This document shows, piece by piece, positions 48,283 through 52,106 of a stretch of DNA of 64,000 nt. Position 1 is the stretch's first letter. The number at the start of each line of letters is the position of its first letter. This DNA is from Scolanthus callimorphus (Eukaryota; Cnidaria; Anthozoa; Actiniaria; Edwardsiidae). A program made the translations under genes and the position numbers. The notes under the pieces were generated by a model that saw nothing but the letters and a program-made list of their open reading frames with translations, ran no database searches and had not been told where the DNA came from. The stretch covers positions 26,907,532 to 26,971,531 of the forward strand of contig CM066912.1 of NCBI GenBank assembly GCA_033964015.1, read 5' to 3'.

Positions 48283-50073
48283 TGGGATGGCGCCGGATTT
48301 CAAGAATTGAAATAATGATAACGTTAGAGTAATTTTTGTTCTCATATTTCTGTTCAATCTCATTTCCCATACCTTCAAGCTTAGCAGGTTTCACTCACTA
48401 ATGTGCCTGGATCGGTAAAACTTCTGAAGCGTCGGTCCGCCATTTTGAAAGCGCTTAGTAGCCAGGCCTTGCGCGCGCGCTTGCTATTTTCCACAGGAAG
48501 ACCACCACCAGTTTCCAAAAATGTGAACTCCCAATACAAAGTGTCGAGGTCGCAGAAACAAGGCAAGCAGAAGATCGGATGGACTGATGGAAATTTAGCT
48601 TCTACAAAACGTGAGGGGCACGGATGTCTGCTGTCCCTGTAAAATATGTCCCTAAAAAATATCCGTTGAAAAAAAAAACATAAAATAACTCTCTTTTCCT
48701 TTCCGGCCACAGATCCATTTGTAAAGGTATCCCTCGTGGCATCCGGTCGACAAATCAAGAAAACCAAGACCTCCATTATGCGGCGTACTCTACAACCTGT
48801 CTACAACGAGGCCTTCGTGTTCGACATCCCGTGCATCGTCTGAGCGACGTCAGTCTTCTAGTACGCGTGCTTAGTTCAGGTAAAACTAGTGCATGACCAT
48901 TCTAGCCATTCTCTCCCCGGCTTAGCCTGCGAACAGGCTCTCCTGTGTTGTTATTCGGAGTTTTTTGTTTCGAGTTCAGGAACCCTGTGGCGCGCGGTCG
49001 GGGTCGGGGGAGTGTGATTTCCCGAGCGCGCTTCGCGCGCCCGGGCGCGCTGTCGAAATCTGTTCGCTATCGCGAGCGGATTTCTCCTAGCCCCCCCGAG
49101 AATTCCCAAACAAGCTACCCAAAATCGCAACAGAATTCGCAAACAAGCTACCCAAACTTCGCCACGCCAGCTATCACAAGCGGATTTCTCCTAGCCCCCT
49201 AGAACTCTAACTAGCGCCTGTGTGCAGGCTATCCCCGGCTCGTCTGCTCGCAGGGGCCGAGGCTCATCCATTTGAGGGCATTCGCTGATTGGCTGATTTT
49301 GAACGTTGGGGCATGCGTAGAAACATGTTTCTCTCAACAGCTAGCTCTGTATCAAATCTCGCGCATGCGTCGATGGCTGTCACCAGAGCCTCCCCCGCGA
49401 GGTGACGAGCCAAGGCGCTCTGGGTTCGAGAATGATTGCACTAAGGGGGCAGCAGAGCTCTTTGCGAAGTGAAGGCCTGCAAATAAACTAGCGATCTCAC
49501 ATCTGAGTATCGTTTCTTTTTTTTTTTTCGTTTGTTCGCGAAGCGATTTTAAGTTGGAGAATTAACTTCCATCGGCTGATCTAGCGAATGAATGCGATTT
49601 TAGATGGTTTATTCGAGATTTCAACAGCAAATTTTTACTCTTGAATAAAAATAATAACAAATAGGTAGCTGACAAGGACTTCAGCAGGATTTGAAACGTA
49701 GAGGCGGAAGATTGAAGTTTCAAATCATCTTTAGAGAGGACAAGCACTTCTTTTGTTGTTGTTGCTTGTTTACTTTGTTTTTGGAGCGGGTACTTTTCAA
49801 GAGAACGCCTCCAATGACTGTCGCACGCGCAAGAGCAGAAGCTAAAATAAATTGTGGACTATTTTGTAGCACTGTAGCTCACTCCACTTAATTTTTCTTT
49901 GTCTAAAAGGAGACGACGATGGACAGGAGCGCAAGCGAAGGTCGGATCACGTGATTGGAAAGTCCATAGTGGGACCGGATGCTATGACAAGCATAGGGTT
50001 ACATCACTGGAACTGTATGATGACGTCACCAAGAAAACCGATTGCACAATGGCATCCGGTTTTACATATCTGA
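8832..50073 (+). CDS. Synaptotagmin (Syt12-like), eight exons over 41 kb, one-base frame break in exon 7
   Basis: Exons were assembled by eye from protein similarity, splice sites and phase: 8832-8922, 22693-22900, 23455-23674, 39129-39296, 39932-40036, 41190-41316, 48713-48879, 49910-50073. All junction phases agree, giving about 416 residues once one missing base in exon 7 is allowed for; vertebrate Syt12 is close to this length. Order: a short luminal N-terminus (~36 aa), one membrane segment (~37-59) followed by a basic stretch, a Ser-rich linker, C2A (~137-262), C2B (~270-400), and a C-terminal QWHPV like the WHxL motif of the family. The calcium-binding Asp residues are largely absent: the C2A first loop is short and lacks them, its third loop reads NYDGYSRHQ, and C2B has NPFVKV where DPFVKV is usual. 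A calcium-independent role in vesicle or membrane trafficking is therefore inferred. The SNX16-like gene lies antisense in intron 6. Confidence 0.8.
10397..10400. repeat. Target-site duplication AAAT (left)
   Basis: AAAT directly precedes the left LTR and is repeated at 17138-17141 directly after the right LTR. Four base pairs fits Ty3/gypsy-type integration. Confidence 0.65.
10401..11153 (-). repeat. 3' LTR (left copy)
   Basis: Begins TGTTGTGATCC and ends CATAACA on the plus strand; 753 bp. It is nearly identical to 16388-17137. Differences seen by eye are T/C near 10680, C/T near 10797 and an extra ATC near 10710. A small frame inside it (10546-10734) exists in both LTRs and is not a gene. 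Confidence 0.9.
11157..11168 (-). promoter_or_regulatory. Polypurine tract (plus-strand DNA primer)
   Basis: On the element's coding strand this reads AAAACGGGGGGG, followed by TAT and then the 3' LTR, which is the expected position of the plus-strand primer. Confidence 0.7.
11402..11824 (-). CDS. Retrotransposon 3' open frame, second part
   Basis: A 140-codon frame without an ATG at its head; its frame is open a few codons further upstream. Contains [20 protein letters not shown] and [16 protein letters not shown]. It follows the 11830-12138 frame with a shift of one base, and the two together read like one product interrupted by a frameshift. In gene order it takes the place of an env-like or accessory third gene. 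I cannot assign it to a family. Described as found; no reconstruction is attempted. Confidence 0.4.
   Translation of the reverse strand: MIKLNKTILRSSDQTYNQINGRISQEINQARHQHHNMGSDGIPLPAALAILKGLIYQVQREYPTPATPMTILVKGTEQLALLQSWLPDLPGSRFFNLDDMGCPRFKELAAAWEEPTTNRKARAYALWFRRDLANRNYLCR
11830..12138 (-). CDS. Retrotransposon 3' open frame, first part
   Basis: About 100 codons open from a TAG near 12180 to the stop at 11830, with no ATG at the start (GTG at 12138). It has several Cys residues ([23 protein letters not shown]) as in a surface or secreted protein segment. A CAG|GT junction near 12150 could be a splice acceptor for a subgenomic message. An env-like identity is only a suggestion. Confidence 0.4.
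   Translation of the reverse strand: MRNHRLTDCTSLQNIIHIGGHFYLSARRQRLSLKNGTLAMTPLSIYQLPCNSTDEHLDMGFGPCPETLTFSLPVFSNTKVQYVQYKPGTDDQTLNCIINRSK
12139..12669 (-). other. Retrotransposon interior without a clear frame
   Basis: AT-rich stretch between ORF2 and the 3' frames. No conserved reverse transcriptase or integrase motif is visible in either strand. Confidence 0.5.
12670..14601 (-). CDS. Retrotransposon ORF2, 643 codons, low complexity, no pol motifs
   Basis: Translation from the first ATG gives 643 residues rich in Ser, Asn, Glu and Lys. The same frame is open another 49 codons upstream to the gag stop, so expression as a Gag extension by -1 frameshifting is more likely than initiation at 14601. 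It has a basic patch ([25 protein letters not shown], about residues 270-295) and Lys-rich [19 protein letters not shown] (about 98-116). I see no DTG/DSG protease site, no YxDD box and no integrase zinc finger. It occupies the place of pol. Function unknown. Confidence 0.6.
   Translation of the reverse strand: MAGSATKTENSQEINENSDSEENDTTEINSLEEEVRLRTTKILGCDPLLYFDQIKRESELSDSAHNTESSISFANVLGNAHISKQLFMEQNKQNQGQKKSKAKVRQKKSRGKNKQIQKEKPLANIDSIEPPCLTVTTQVTIPENEACVRLTVKEMKSSPEQTTGSNTSLGSLSGVTNSPNQLKTPNTSKDISHEHKIEISTPIEPIYNAQVPSLSSYHNSNLLSDIHTSSNGQAPSVSANQNPIHQSDIHISSLGTTGKTKSQPKRNILRRAFSSVRKRLSRKFKCHNKTAPTELTLPSDRQKHILVTDSSSSTTFNCMNAFPNANQSTSSDISKQIYSDNSDSRENTIEYSKGDGKLKENNSSSKIPSQQKIATEIDCHVLNEKTDQFFKSRQIHETISFQENKMLSSEEPKICTTDKFPQFKDIANPSINSENVANLGILQLLPSSTNIEYDSVSDENIASEIEVQENFNCDNNHENEILNSYEILKLNERKELAKTGQNRSKNIKEVLQKETCSLVNQDISNEDTRQNFKEANELSEAITNFRETKQENELIEAITDFKKEAKHNDEAQVFSGRRCSELGQYGPDEPDIFRYKNEDISKRLDFSTDDSIKVIEFCQSVKNLAKALQQGYPLFISYDQIQC
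14710..14754 (-). promoter_or_regulatory. Candidate -1 ribosomal frameshift signal at the gag stop
   Basis: On the coding strand the last gag codons read GCT TTA AAC TAG, so the slippery heptamer TTTAAAC (14748-14754) lies in the correct phase directly before the stop. A 7-base spacer (14741-14747) follows. Then comes a hairpin: GCCAACTTTC (14731-14740) pairs with GAAA-T-GTTGGC (14710-14720, one bulge). The loop GAGAG could pair with TTCTC just downstream as a pseudoknot. The -1 frame runs open into ORF2. Confidence 0.75.
14745..15983 (-). CDS. gag: Retrotransposon Gag polyprotein (capsid and CCHC nucleocapsid)
   Basis: 412 residues from ATG 15981-15983. Residues about 70-225 match the retrotransposon Gag capsid family ([45 protein letters not shown]). 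A Gln/Asn-rich linker follows, then one CCHC zinc knuckle, [14 protein letters not shown], at 362-375. The protein would assemble virus-like particles and bind the element RNA. The frame is intact. Its stop is preceded by a canonical -1 slippery site, so part of the product should be extended into ORF2. Confidence 0.9.
   Translation of the reverse strand: MAMTVEQLEDFEKKMAESIKAAITDIHHHIVDESKSQKAQFNAIQEELGEHKQTGSSGTSKAPTFLGKEIEDPSSFISKYEEYAEFSNWKADKRLRGFPLSLMGNAREWYDSLDKSDITTYEKLKDLFLRQFMSEDANFVLRQELNNRKQGVRESVDDYVTDIRKRCRRLRVPQADQVHFFIQGLRSDLKSHVVLSRPKNLEEAERTAKLKATLVAQDTASLATKSDIDRSINAMENTLFERIRSSFAETAQTQQLMALENERRQHSYQDARNSPNYNNENRPYQFNFQPGQLNQLQQLIQKTVRSELNSASARNNPPQGNFNGQPRENGQQGRRANYQRTYNTNRGDFGPARRTTLGEVICTRCNKVGHSSRNCRSQFPSNSRDNRGPAPNTSYNRQNQGFARSSNHPALN
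15984..16387 (-). other. Retrotransposon 5' leader
   Basis: Sequence between the 5' LTR and gag. A possible primer-binding site starting TGGAGAACCGAGCACG (complement of 16366-16381) lies about five bases inside the LTR end. I could not match it to a particular tRNA. Confidence 0.45.
16388..17137 (-). repeat. 5' LTR (right copy)
   Basis: 750 bp, TG...CA, near-identical to 10401-11153. The element is read on the minus strand, so this is its promoter-bearing LTR. Confidence 0.9.
17138..17141. repeat. Target-site duplication AAAT (right)
   Basis: Matches AAAT at 10397-10400. Confidence 0.65.
17977..18034. repeat. Perfect 24-bp inverted repeat with 10-base loop
   Basis: TTTGGCGCGCGGGATTCCTG... 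(17977-18000) and its exact reverse complement (18011-18034) flank TACTTTCCGT. The arms continue imperfectly through an AAATCAAAT..TCCGAAA motif. Partial copies occur at 45655-45760 (split by a poly-C run) and 60530-60575, so it is a dispersed fold-back family. Confidence 0.8.
18081..18760. repeat. 22-bp minisatellite, about 31 copies
   Basis: The unit is GAGCGAATCTCGCGCGAAAACA. The main variants are GCG/GCA within the CTCGCRCG part and AAAA/AAAG before CA. No unit contains a stop in any of the six frames, so long open frames appear on both strands. These are by-products of the repeat, not genes. Confidence 0.95.
20597..21256. mobile_element. TTAA-flanked MITE (piggyBac-like)
   Basis: Starts GGTGGCTCATGGCTAA and ends TTAGCCATGGGTCACC. 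TTAA stands on each side (20593-20596, 21257-21260), which is the piggyBac-type target. AT-rich interior with no transposase. Similar ends occur near 20410 and 62990. Confidence 0.7.
21261..21951. other. Intronic sequence, nothing recognised
   Basis: Open frames here have no domain or splice support. Confidence 0.4.
21952..22272. repeat. Fold-back element
   Basis: GGTCCGCCATAGATTAGACT at the left mirrors AGTCTAGCCATAGATCGGACC at the right. The arms continue through GGCGAACGTCCGTAAATCGAGA. The interior is GC-rich and has frames on both strands with no domain. Confidence 0.7.
22340..22565. mobile_element. MITE-like element with inverted ends
   Basis: AGCATTATAGCACAACTTTC at the left pairs with GAAAGTTGCGCTCTAATGCT at the right; an inner GATGTGGTGGGAGACAC pairs with GTGCCTCTCCCAACATC. 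One arm of the same family is at 36625-36710. Confidence 0.7.
22693..22900 (+). CDS. Synaptotagmin-like exon 2 (membrane segment)
   Basis: Follows a pyrimidine-rich tract and an AG at 22691-22692. Encodes the membrane span ([20 protein letters not shown]) and a basic juxtamembrane stretch, and ends ACAG|GTGAGA in phase 2. Starting at 22685 instead would break the phase with exon 1. Confidence 0.7.
23455..23674 (+). CDS. Synaptotagmin-like exon 3 (linker and start of C2A)
   Basis: Acceptor TTGGCAG at 23454, donor GAG|GTAATA. Encodes a Ser/Glu/Asn-rich linker, then the C2A entry [20 protein letters not shown]. The first C2A loop ([14 protein letters not shown]) is shortened and lacks the two Asp residues found in calcium-binding synaptotagmins. 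Confidence 0.85.
23722..24338. repeat. CTG/TTG trinucleotide array, about 615 bp
   Basis: Almost pure mixed (CTG/TTG)n with occasional GTG, CTT and CTA triplets, starting 48 bp after the donor of exon 3. Frames through it give Leu, Cys or Val/Ala tracts and are not genes; the reverse strand would read CAG/CAA. Confidence 0.95.
24339..25080. other. Intron 3 sequence, nothing recognised
   Basis: No gene or clear repeat is seen. The 24517-24783 frame has no splice or domain support. Confidence 0.4.
25095..26045. repeat. Palindrome satellite array A (GCACAAATTTGTGC), higher-order period near 140 bp
   Basis: About 23 good and 4 decayed copies of the palindrome (G/T)CACAAATTTGTGCG are separated by 20-30 bp phrases such as GAGCAAAGATGAGCT and CTATGCTCCGGACT. 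In the central part, blocks with four palindromes repeat at about 140-bp steps. Copies decay at the right edge. Overlapping frames on both strands are repeat by-products. Confidence 0.95.
26046..27274. other. Intron 3 sequence with a decayed dispersed repeat
   Basis: A relative of the GAGGATATTAC family lies near 26540-26660. Otherwise nothing is recognised. Confidence 0.4.
27275..27450 (-). CDS. Possible orphan exon, minus strand
   Basis: An open segment between a possible AG acceptor (27451-27452) and a good donor CAACCG|GTGAGT. It encodes a charged, protein-like stretch with [20 protein letters not shown] and [20 protein letters not shown] do not recognise it. It may belong with the minus-strand segment at 31025-31302 or be transposon-derived. 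Confidence 0.3.
28209..29232. mobile_element. 1024-bp TTAA-flanked element (piggyBac-like MITE)
   Basis: Ends GGATACCGTAAACCTTCGCG and CGCGAAGGTTTACGGTATCC are exact reverse complements, and TTAA occurs at both borders (28205-28208, 29233-29236). An inner inverted pair (AAGTGTGTCGGCGATTTTT near 28480 and its mirror near 28605) lies in the left half. The 136-codon minus frame at 28549-28959 has no transposase motif. Confidence 0.8.
29404..29883. mobile_element. 480-bp fold-back element with 6-bp duplication TTTACC
   Basis: TATGCTAGTCCGAAGGTGAC at the left, its mirror at the right, and TTTACC on both sides (29398-29403, 29884-29889). The arms consist of repeated units (ACTTTGGAGTC..TTCACATCAAGTATC..TTTCCATGACAACAA), present twice directly and twice inverted. 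Confidence 0.8.
30073..30817. mobile_element. 745-bp element with terminal inverted repeats
   Basis: GGGAGCATTCATTATTTATG at 30073 is mirrored by CATAAATAATGAATGCTCCC ending at 30817, and the match continues through CCAGGGGGTGG. No transposase and no clear target duplication. Confidence 0.7.
31025..31302 (-). CDS. Possible orphan exon, minus strand
   Basis: Preceded on its strand by a good acceptor (CTACTTTCAG) at 31303-31312, then open for about 90 codons with protein-like composition: [60 protein letters not shown]. It ends in TGA at 31025-31027. The family is not recognised. It lies inside the composite element at 27979-31495, so it may be a transposon protein remnant. Confidence 0.35.
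31940..32110 (-). CDS. Possible orphan exon, minus strand
   Basis: An open stretch reading [18 protein letters not shown].. and ..[18 protein letters not shown], ending in TGA near 31960. A TTGGAG acceptor-like site lies at its upstream side. Protein-like but unrecognised; it may be part of the same broken gene as 31025-31302. Confidence 0.25.
32776..33689. mobile_element. Second copy of the 'TTCGCCTTTGTCACGC' inverted-repeat element
   Basis: ATTCGCCTTTGTCACGCG at the left and GTGACAAAGGCGAAT at the right. The segment GTCAACTTTTTGGTTCT..AAGGAGTACTTTTTG matches the copy around 17550-17600. Interrupted by the element at 32831-33248. Confidence 0.75.
32831..33248. mobile_element. hAT-like MITE with 8-bp duplication GACCCGGC
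   Basis: CCCAGGGGGTACTCGGATAT at the left is mirrored by ATATCCAAGTACCCCCCCTGGG at the right. GACCCGGC occurs at 32823-32830 and 33249-33256; eight bases fits hAT transposition. The interior repeats the phrase TATTTTTTTGGGTATAAAATTT and contains a poly-G run. Confidence 0.7.
33690..34620. other. Intron 3 sequence with a short inverted repeat
   Basis: CAAACATCAGAGTTAGTCAGCC-type arms near 33718 and 33820 are mirrored. No gene recognised. Confidence 0.4.
34621..34740 (+). CDS. Possible orphan exon, plus strand
   Basis: After an acceptor TTATTTCAG the frame reads [33 protein letters not shown] and stops. Protein-like but not a synaptotagmin segment; it could be an alternative or unrelated terminal exon. 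Confidence 0.25.
34790..35110. repeat. Dispersed inverted-repeat sequence
   Basis: AACTATCCCCCAAAGGGG, GGTGGATATATACC and GGTATATAGGTATCCACC occur with mirrored partners, as in a decayed MITE. Confidence 0.45.
35459..35632. repeat. 174-bp fold-back element
   Basis: AGGTTACTGAGAACCT at the left, its mirror at the right. Central arms CTTAGTTTAACCAAAACATG and CATGTTTTGGTTAAACTAAG flank two copies of ACGATATATAGGTTG. Confidence 0.75.
35665..35770. repeat. Fragment of the 'CTCGTAAGCGACCAC' family
   Basis: GGTCGCTTACGAGAA and TTCTCGTAAGCGACCAC stand back to back, preceded by GTGGTCGTTAACGGAGCTG. The full element is at 53577-54111. Confidence 0.6.
35920..36054 (+). CDS. Possible orphan terminal exon, plus strand
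   Basis: After a T-rich acceptor (TTTTTAG) the frame encodes [36 protein letters not shown] and stops at TGA. The acidic C-terminus looks like a real protein end, but no upstream exon with a matching phase was found. Confidence 0.3.
36620..36715. repeat. One arm of the MITE at 22340-22565
   Basis: AGCATTAGAGCACAACTTTC..CACGCGTGATGTTGGGAGAGACAC matches both arms of the element at 22340-22565. Confidence 0.6.
37365..38165. repeat. Palindrome satellite array B, opposite orientation to array A
   Basis: About 21 good copies of CGCACAAATTTGTG(C/T) plus decayed copies at both edges. Spacers read CAGCTC(G/T)TT(T/C)GTGCTCGCCTTTT and GAGCCCGCAGCAGAGCG. These spacers are the reverse complement of those in array A, so the two arrays form a long-range inverted pair about 11.3 kb apart within intron 3. 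Long frames on both strands come from the repeat. Confidence 0.95.
38180..39128. other. End of intron 3
   Basis: No gene seen. A short motif (AGTGCAAAAATTGATTTTAGG) near 38860 mirrors one near 24400. Confidence 0.4.
39129..39296 (+). CDS. Synaptotagmin-like exon 4 (C2A core)
   Basis: Acceptor ATCCACAG, donor CCAG|GTAGAA, 56 codons in phase 0. Encodes the strongly conserved [19 protein letters not shown] and [12 protein letters not shown]. Loop 3 is NYDGYSRHQ, keeping one of the usual acidic ligands. Confidence 0.95.
39932..40036 (+). CDS. Synaptotagmin-like exon 5 (end of C2A)
   Basis: Acceptor TTTCTTTACAG, donor AGG|GTGAGT, 35 codons in phase 0, beginning [20 protein letters not shown]. 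Confidence 0.85.
41190..41316 (+). CDS. Synaptotagmin-like exon 6 (start of C2B)
   Basis: Acceptor ATTCCCTAG, donor CCGA|GTAAGT, phase 1. Encodes [20 protein letters not shown] and VLKARLSS, the usual C2B entry. The split last codon joins to AAT (Asn), where calcium-binding C2B domains have Asp before PF/PY. Confidence 0.85.
42000..43500. other. AT-rich part of intron 6
   Basis: No exon seen. A short inverted repeat (ACCAGAGTCTCCAA..CTTTACTCGTT near 43370 and its mirror near 43460) lies just beyond the 3' end of the SNX16-like gene. Confidence 0.4.
43511..44527 (-). CDS. SNX16: Sorting nexin-16-like protein (PX domain plus coiled coil), no introns
   Basis: 338 residues from ATG 44525-44527, close to vertebrate SNX16 length. 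The PX domain spans about residues 25-132: [21 protein letters not shown] at its start, the phosphoinositide-binding RRYSDF at 59-64, [10 protein letters not shown] at 84-93 and R101. The SNX16 signature [16 protein letters not shown] follows, then a coiled coil at about 145-200. SNX16 binds PI3P on endosomes and acts in early-to-late endosome traffic. Residues 235-338 are Ser/Arg-rich and not conserved to my eye. The frame is uninterrupted and lies antisense in intron 6 of the synaptotagmin-like gene. Lack of introns suggests an old retrocopy, but no poly-A remnant or target duplication is obvious, and it remains fully open. Confidence 0.9.
   Translation of the reverse strand: MAEESSNDEGSNYEHFESISEIEIQAPIVGYEVVDARKRFTVYQINVSIADGKSWYVFRRYSDFARLDENLRKIFPDLPESSLPPKRYLGDNFCGAFIEIRKAGLQVYLDRILSRNDIANSQPVIDFLCLDDPPGPYDSIEESRAFIENLEDTIGDLRSRHNDLRTELKMARAQLRQAQSQRRALLVALRAERVLNGKPAYDDNDIALISEYSGIPEVKNLDLTKFGRDDDTISRRSWRYRSSTTGSQWDLTIESSSNALNRSRPVSLCSSMKATSTPDMTKPPSSTYKRRPRHLPSDEKGSALSGLDKFMRHSTEALHQIRKTVREKLGTWESDIHS
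44528..45047. other. 5' flank of the SNX16-like gene
   Basis: Must hold the minus-strand promoter. No clear TATA element or other gene is seen. Confidence 0.4.
45048..45424. mobile_element. MITE with 'CCGTCCACACTAACACGCT' repeats (hAT-like)
   Basis: GACCCCGTCCACACTAACGC at the left and GCGTCAGTGTGTGGAAAGGG at the right are imperfect mirrors. The interior has further copies of CGTCCACACTAACACGCT and AATCCGTATA. The hAT link rests on general resemblance. Confidence 0.6.
45650..45765. repeat. Copy of the GGCGCGCGGGATTCC fold-back, split by poly-C
   Basis: TTTTTCGGATATTTAATTTT..GGATTCCTCC, a run of about 20 C, then CGACACAGGAATCCCGCGCG. Confidence 0.6.
46808..47365. mobile_element. Dispersed element, copy 2 ('GAGGATATTACACGGTGGC' family)
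   Basis: Same start and hairpin as 7014-7350 (AAGATATGGATTTTATTTTC and mirror), and the same end (TTTTCACTAGTGAAGATATGG..GTAAAACACT), with a longer interior. Confidence 0.65.
48248..48283. repeat. (CAA)n microsatellite
   Basis: About eleven CAA units within intron 6. Confidence 0.9.
48713..48879 (+). CDS. Synaptotagmin-like exon 7 (C2B core) with one-base frame break
   Basis: The first frame gives [20 protein letters not shown] and [12 protein letters not shown], then hits TGA at 48841. Shifting by one base after the CCC at 48828-48830 gives [15 protein letters not shown], which is the expected continuation and leaves phase 1 at donor TCAG|GTAAAA, matching exon 8. One C is apparently missing from a C run. 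This is either a sequencing error or a real inactivating deletion. Confidence 0.85.
48900..49500. other. Intron 7, GC-rich repeats
   Basis: GCGCGC-rich stretch with a local duplication (AATTC..CAAACAAGCTACCCAAA occurs twice at 49100-49160). No exon seen. Confidence 0.45.
49910..50073 (+). CDS. Synaptotagmin-like exon 8 (end of C2B, stop)
   Basis: Acceptor TCTAAAAG; reads [40 protein letters not shown] and stops at TGA 50071-50073. The HVIG..IGLHHWN..PIAQWH pattern resembles the Syt12 C2B end. Loop 3 carries a basic insertion (QERKRRS). Confidence 0.9.
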
Positions 50074-50299
50074 GCACTAAACGTCTACTGCATCTACAAG
50101 CGTCCTCCACTCGCAGAAAAACATGTATTTTCGCGCGTAAAACTTCATTGCTGGCGGTTGAACTTTGCAATGTTTGCCCATGCCATTCGAAGCCGGTGCC
50201 ATACGTCCAGATTCGGCGGATTATTATACATTGTACTCACTATCTCGATTCTGATTGGCTTAAAGCGCGCGCTTTACTTTGGGAATCACGCACTTTAAG

Positions 50300-50640
50300 G
50301 GTCTCCAAGAATCAGCATGCTGATTCTTGAAGAATCAGCTAGCTGATTCTTGATCCTACGCGCGCAATGTATCATGGGACTACAGCCTTTGAATGTTTCA
50401 CCTATTTAACAAGGCGCTTGTGTAAAAGAAATAGCTTGACAGAAAAAAAAGTATTTTTACTGAATCAATGTATAATAAAACAATTATTGAATTCGGTTTT
50501 TGTGATTTCCAGAATAACAATAAACAACGTCTCGCCAAGTGGAATCAGGCTCGGCCTTACGGCCTCGCCTGATTCCACTTGTCTCGACATTGTTTATTCT
50601 GGAGATCACAAAAACATCATCCAATAATTGCTTAATATCA
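50300..50640. repeat. Fold-back region with two adjacent 22-bp palindromes
   Basis: AAGAATCAGC|ATGC-centred (50307-50328) and TAGC-centred (50330-50351) palindromes stand side by side. A second inverted pair follows: GTGATTTCCAGAATAAC..AAGTGGAATCAGGC and its mirror, centred near 50553. Confidence 0.8.
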
Positions 50641-51403
50641 GTAGGATGTAAAACTCTCTCTACTTCAGTTCTTCCTGACCGAAAAACTATTCCAAACTTT
50701 ATTTTTTATTCAAGCATTCTCGTCAAAACTTTGAAGTTTCACGTGAGACAATACTTTTTTTGTCTCTTGTTAGGACGGTTAGATGCATTTGACGGTAATC
50801 AATGACTGCCATGCAAAAACGGTCGAGAAAACTTAAAAGTTCTCGCAAAAGCCCAAGCCCGAGTGTCTCGCAATAAAGCCTTTGGGACATCAGAAATCAT
50901 CACCATTTTTTCACGAAGAAGTTTATCTTTTACAAAATTGAATTATAGAATTCACTATTAATCTCGTAATGGGTTTCTGTAGAAATTCCCTCTGTATAAG
51001 CTAGATACCATTATTATGGACATTTTTTTTTTCATTTTATTGGGATAATTCTAAGTATAAAATAAATAAACGGACTGACCCGCAGGTAGTACAAACTAAT
51101 CGAGGCGGGCCAGTCTTACAGATTTCTCAGAGTAATTAAATTACTATTAAGAGGTTTATATTTCTTATAGCTTTAAGACGTAAATTAAAAAAAATAAGGT
51201 AAATGAATTAGTGAGGAAAAAGAACGACCGTTGCCATGCTTCGGAAAAAATACATAAAAGCCCAACTGGCCCAACGCACGTCCGATCTTTCGTCAATCAA
51301 CCCCGAGGATTGAATCTGATGTTTCCGAGATTATCTGCTAGAAAAAATGAAACAAACCAAAACCTATTCCAAGCAGAGGACGAGCACACAATGTTAAAGC
51401 CCT
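50641..51403. other. Intergenic, repeat fragments
   Basis: Contains fragments of the 2588-2966 family (near 50727) and of the 6566-6730 family (near 50970). No gene seen. Confidence 0.45.
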
Positions 51404-52106
51404 GTACTCAGGTGTGTTAAGGCCTGACTTGGGGCTTATACGCGGGCAGAAAAGAATTTTGCCAATATCTCTAATACGAAAATAGCTACAGCAATGAAAC
51501 TTTGCATAAGTGTTAATTCTAGTACCAGCAAAATTTTGACAGTTGATGTTTCCATGACAACCAAATTAAAGTGGCGTGTACCATATTTATCCATTTTGGG
51601 ACAAAACTTAAAATGGGGAACAGAAAACCTCATCCTATTCTGAAAATACGATGGAATTTTCCTTTACTGCATTGATTCCTTCAATAGAGCGTCTTTTAAG
51701 GCTGACCACCTTGAAAATTAGCGGAGATAGGAGAGAAACTTGGTTGCTAGGGCAACATTTCTCACGATCACGTGACCCTGGACACGATTAAAAAACGCTA
51801 TGAAATGCAGAAGTCCATGAAGATTACGAATTTAGGGTCAAAAAGTAGGAAAATTGGCAGTATGTTTTCCCCGTTTTTGATTGAAAGTAAATTTTAAGCG
51901 GTACTTACAGATACTATAAATTGTGTCTCCATAGCAACTAAATGCATGGAACAGTTAAGGTCCGGGGACGTGTTACTCATACCAAGTTCCATTTCGGTAG
52001 CTATTTTGCTAATGTAGTTATTTGCAAAAACAGCTTTTTGCCTTAAGAATCCGCGTATAAGCCCCACCTCCTTTCAAGTCAGGCCTTAACATGCCTGAGT
52101 AAGCGC
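51404..52106. mobile_element. TIR element of about 700 bp
   Basis: GTACTCAGGTGTGTTAAGGCC and GACTTGGGGCTTATACGCGG at the left mirror CCGCGTATAAGCCCC and GGCCTTAACATGCCTGAGTA at the right. No transposase. Confidence 0.7.

Noticed and set aside
48403..48642. 79-codon frame just before synaptotagmin exon 7 as an extra C2B exon
   Set aside because: Composition is unrelated to C2 domains, and exon 6 joins directly to exon 7 in phase.
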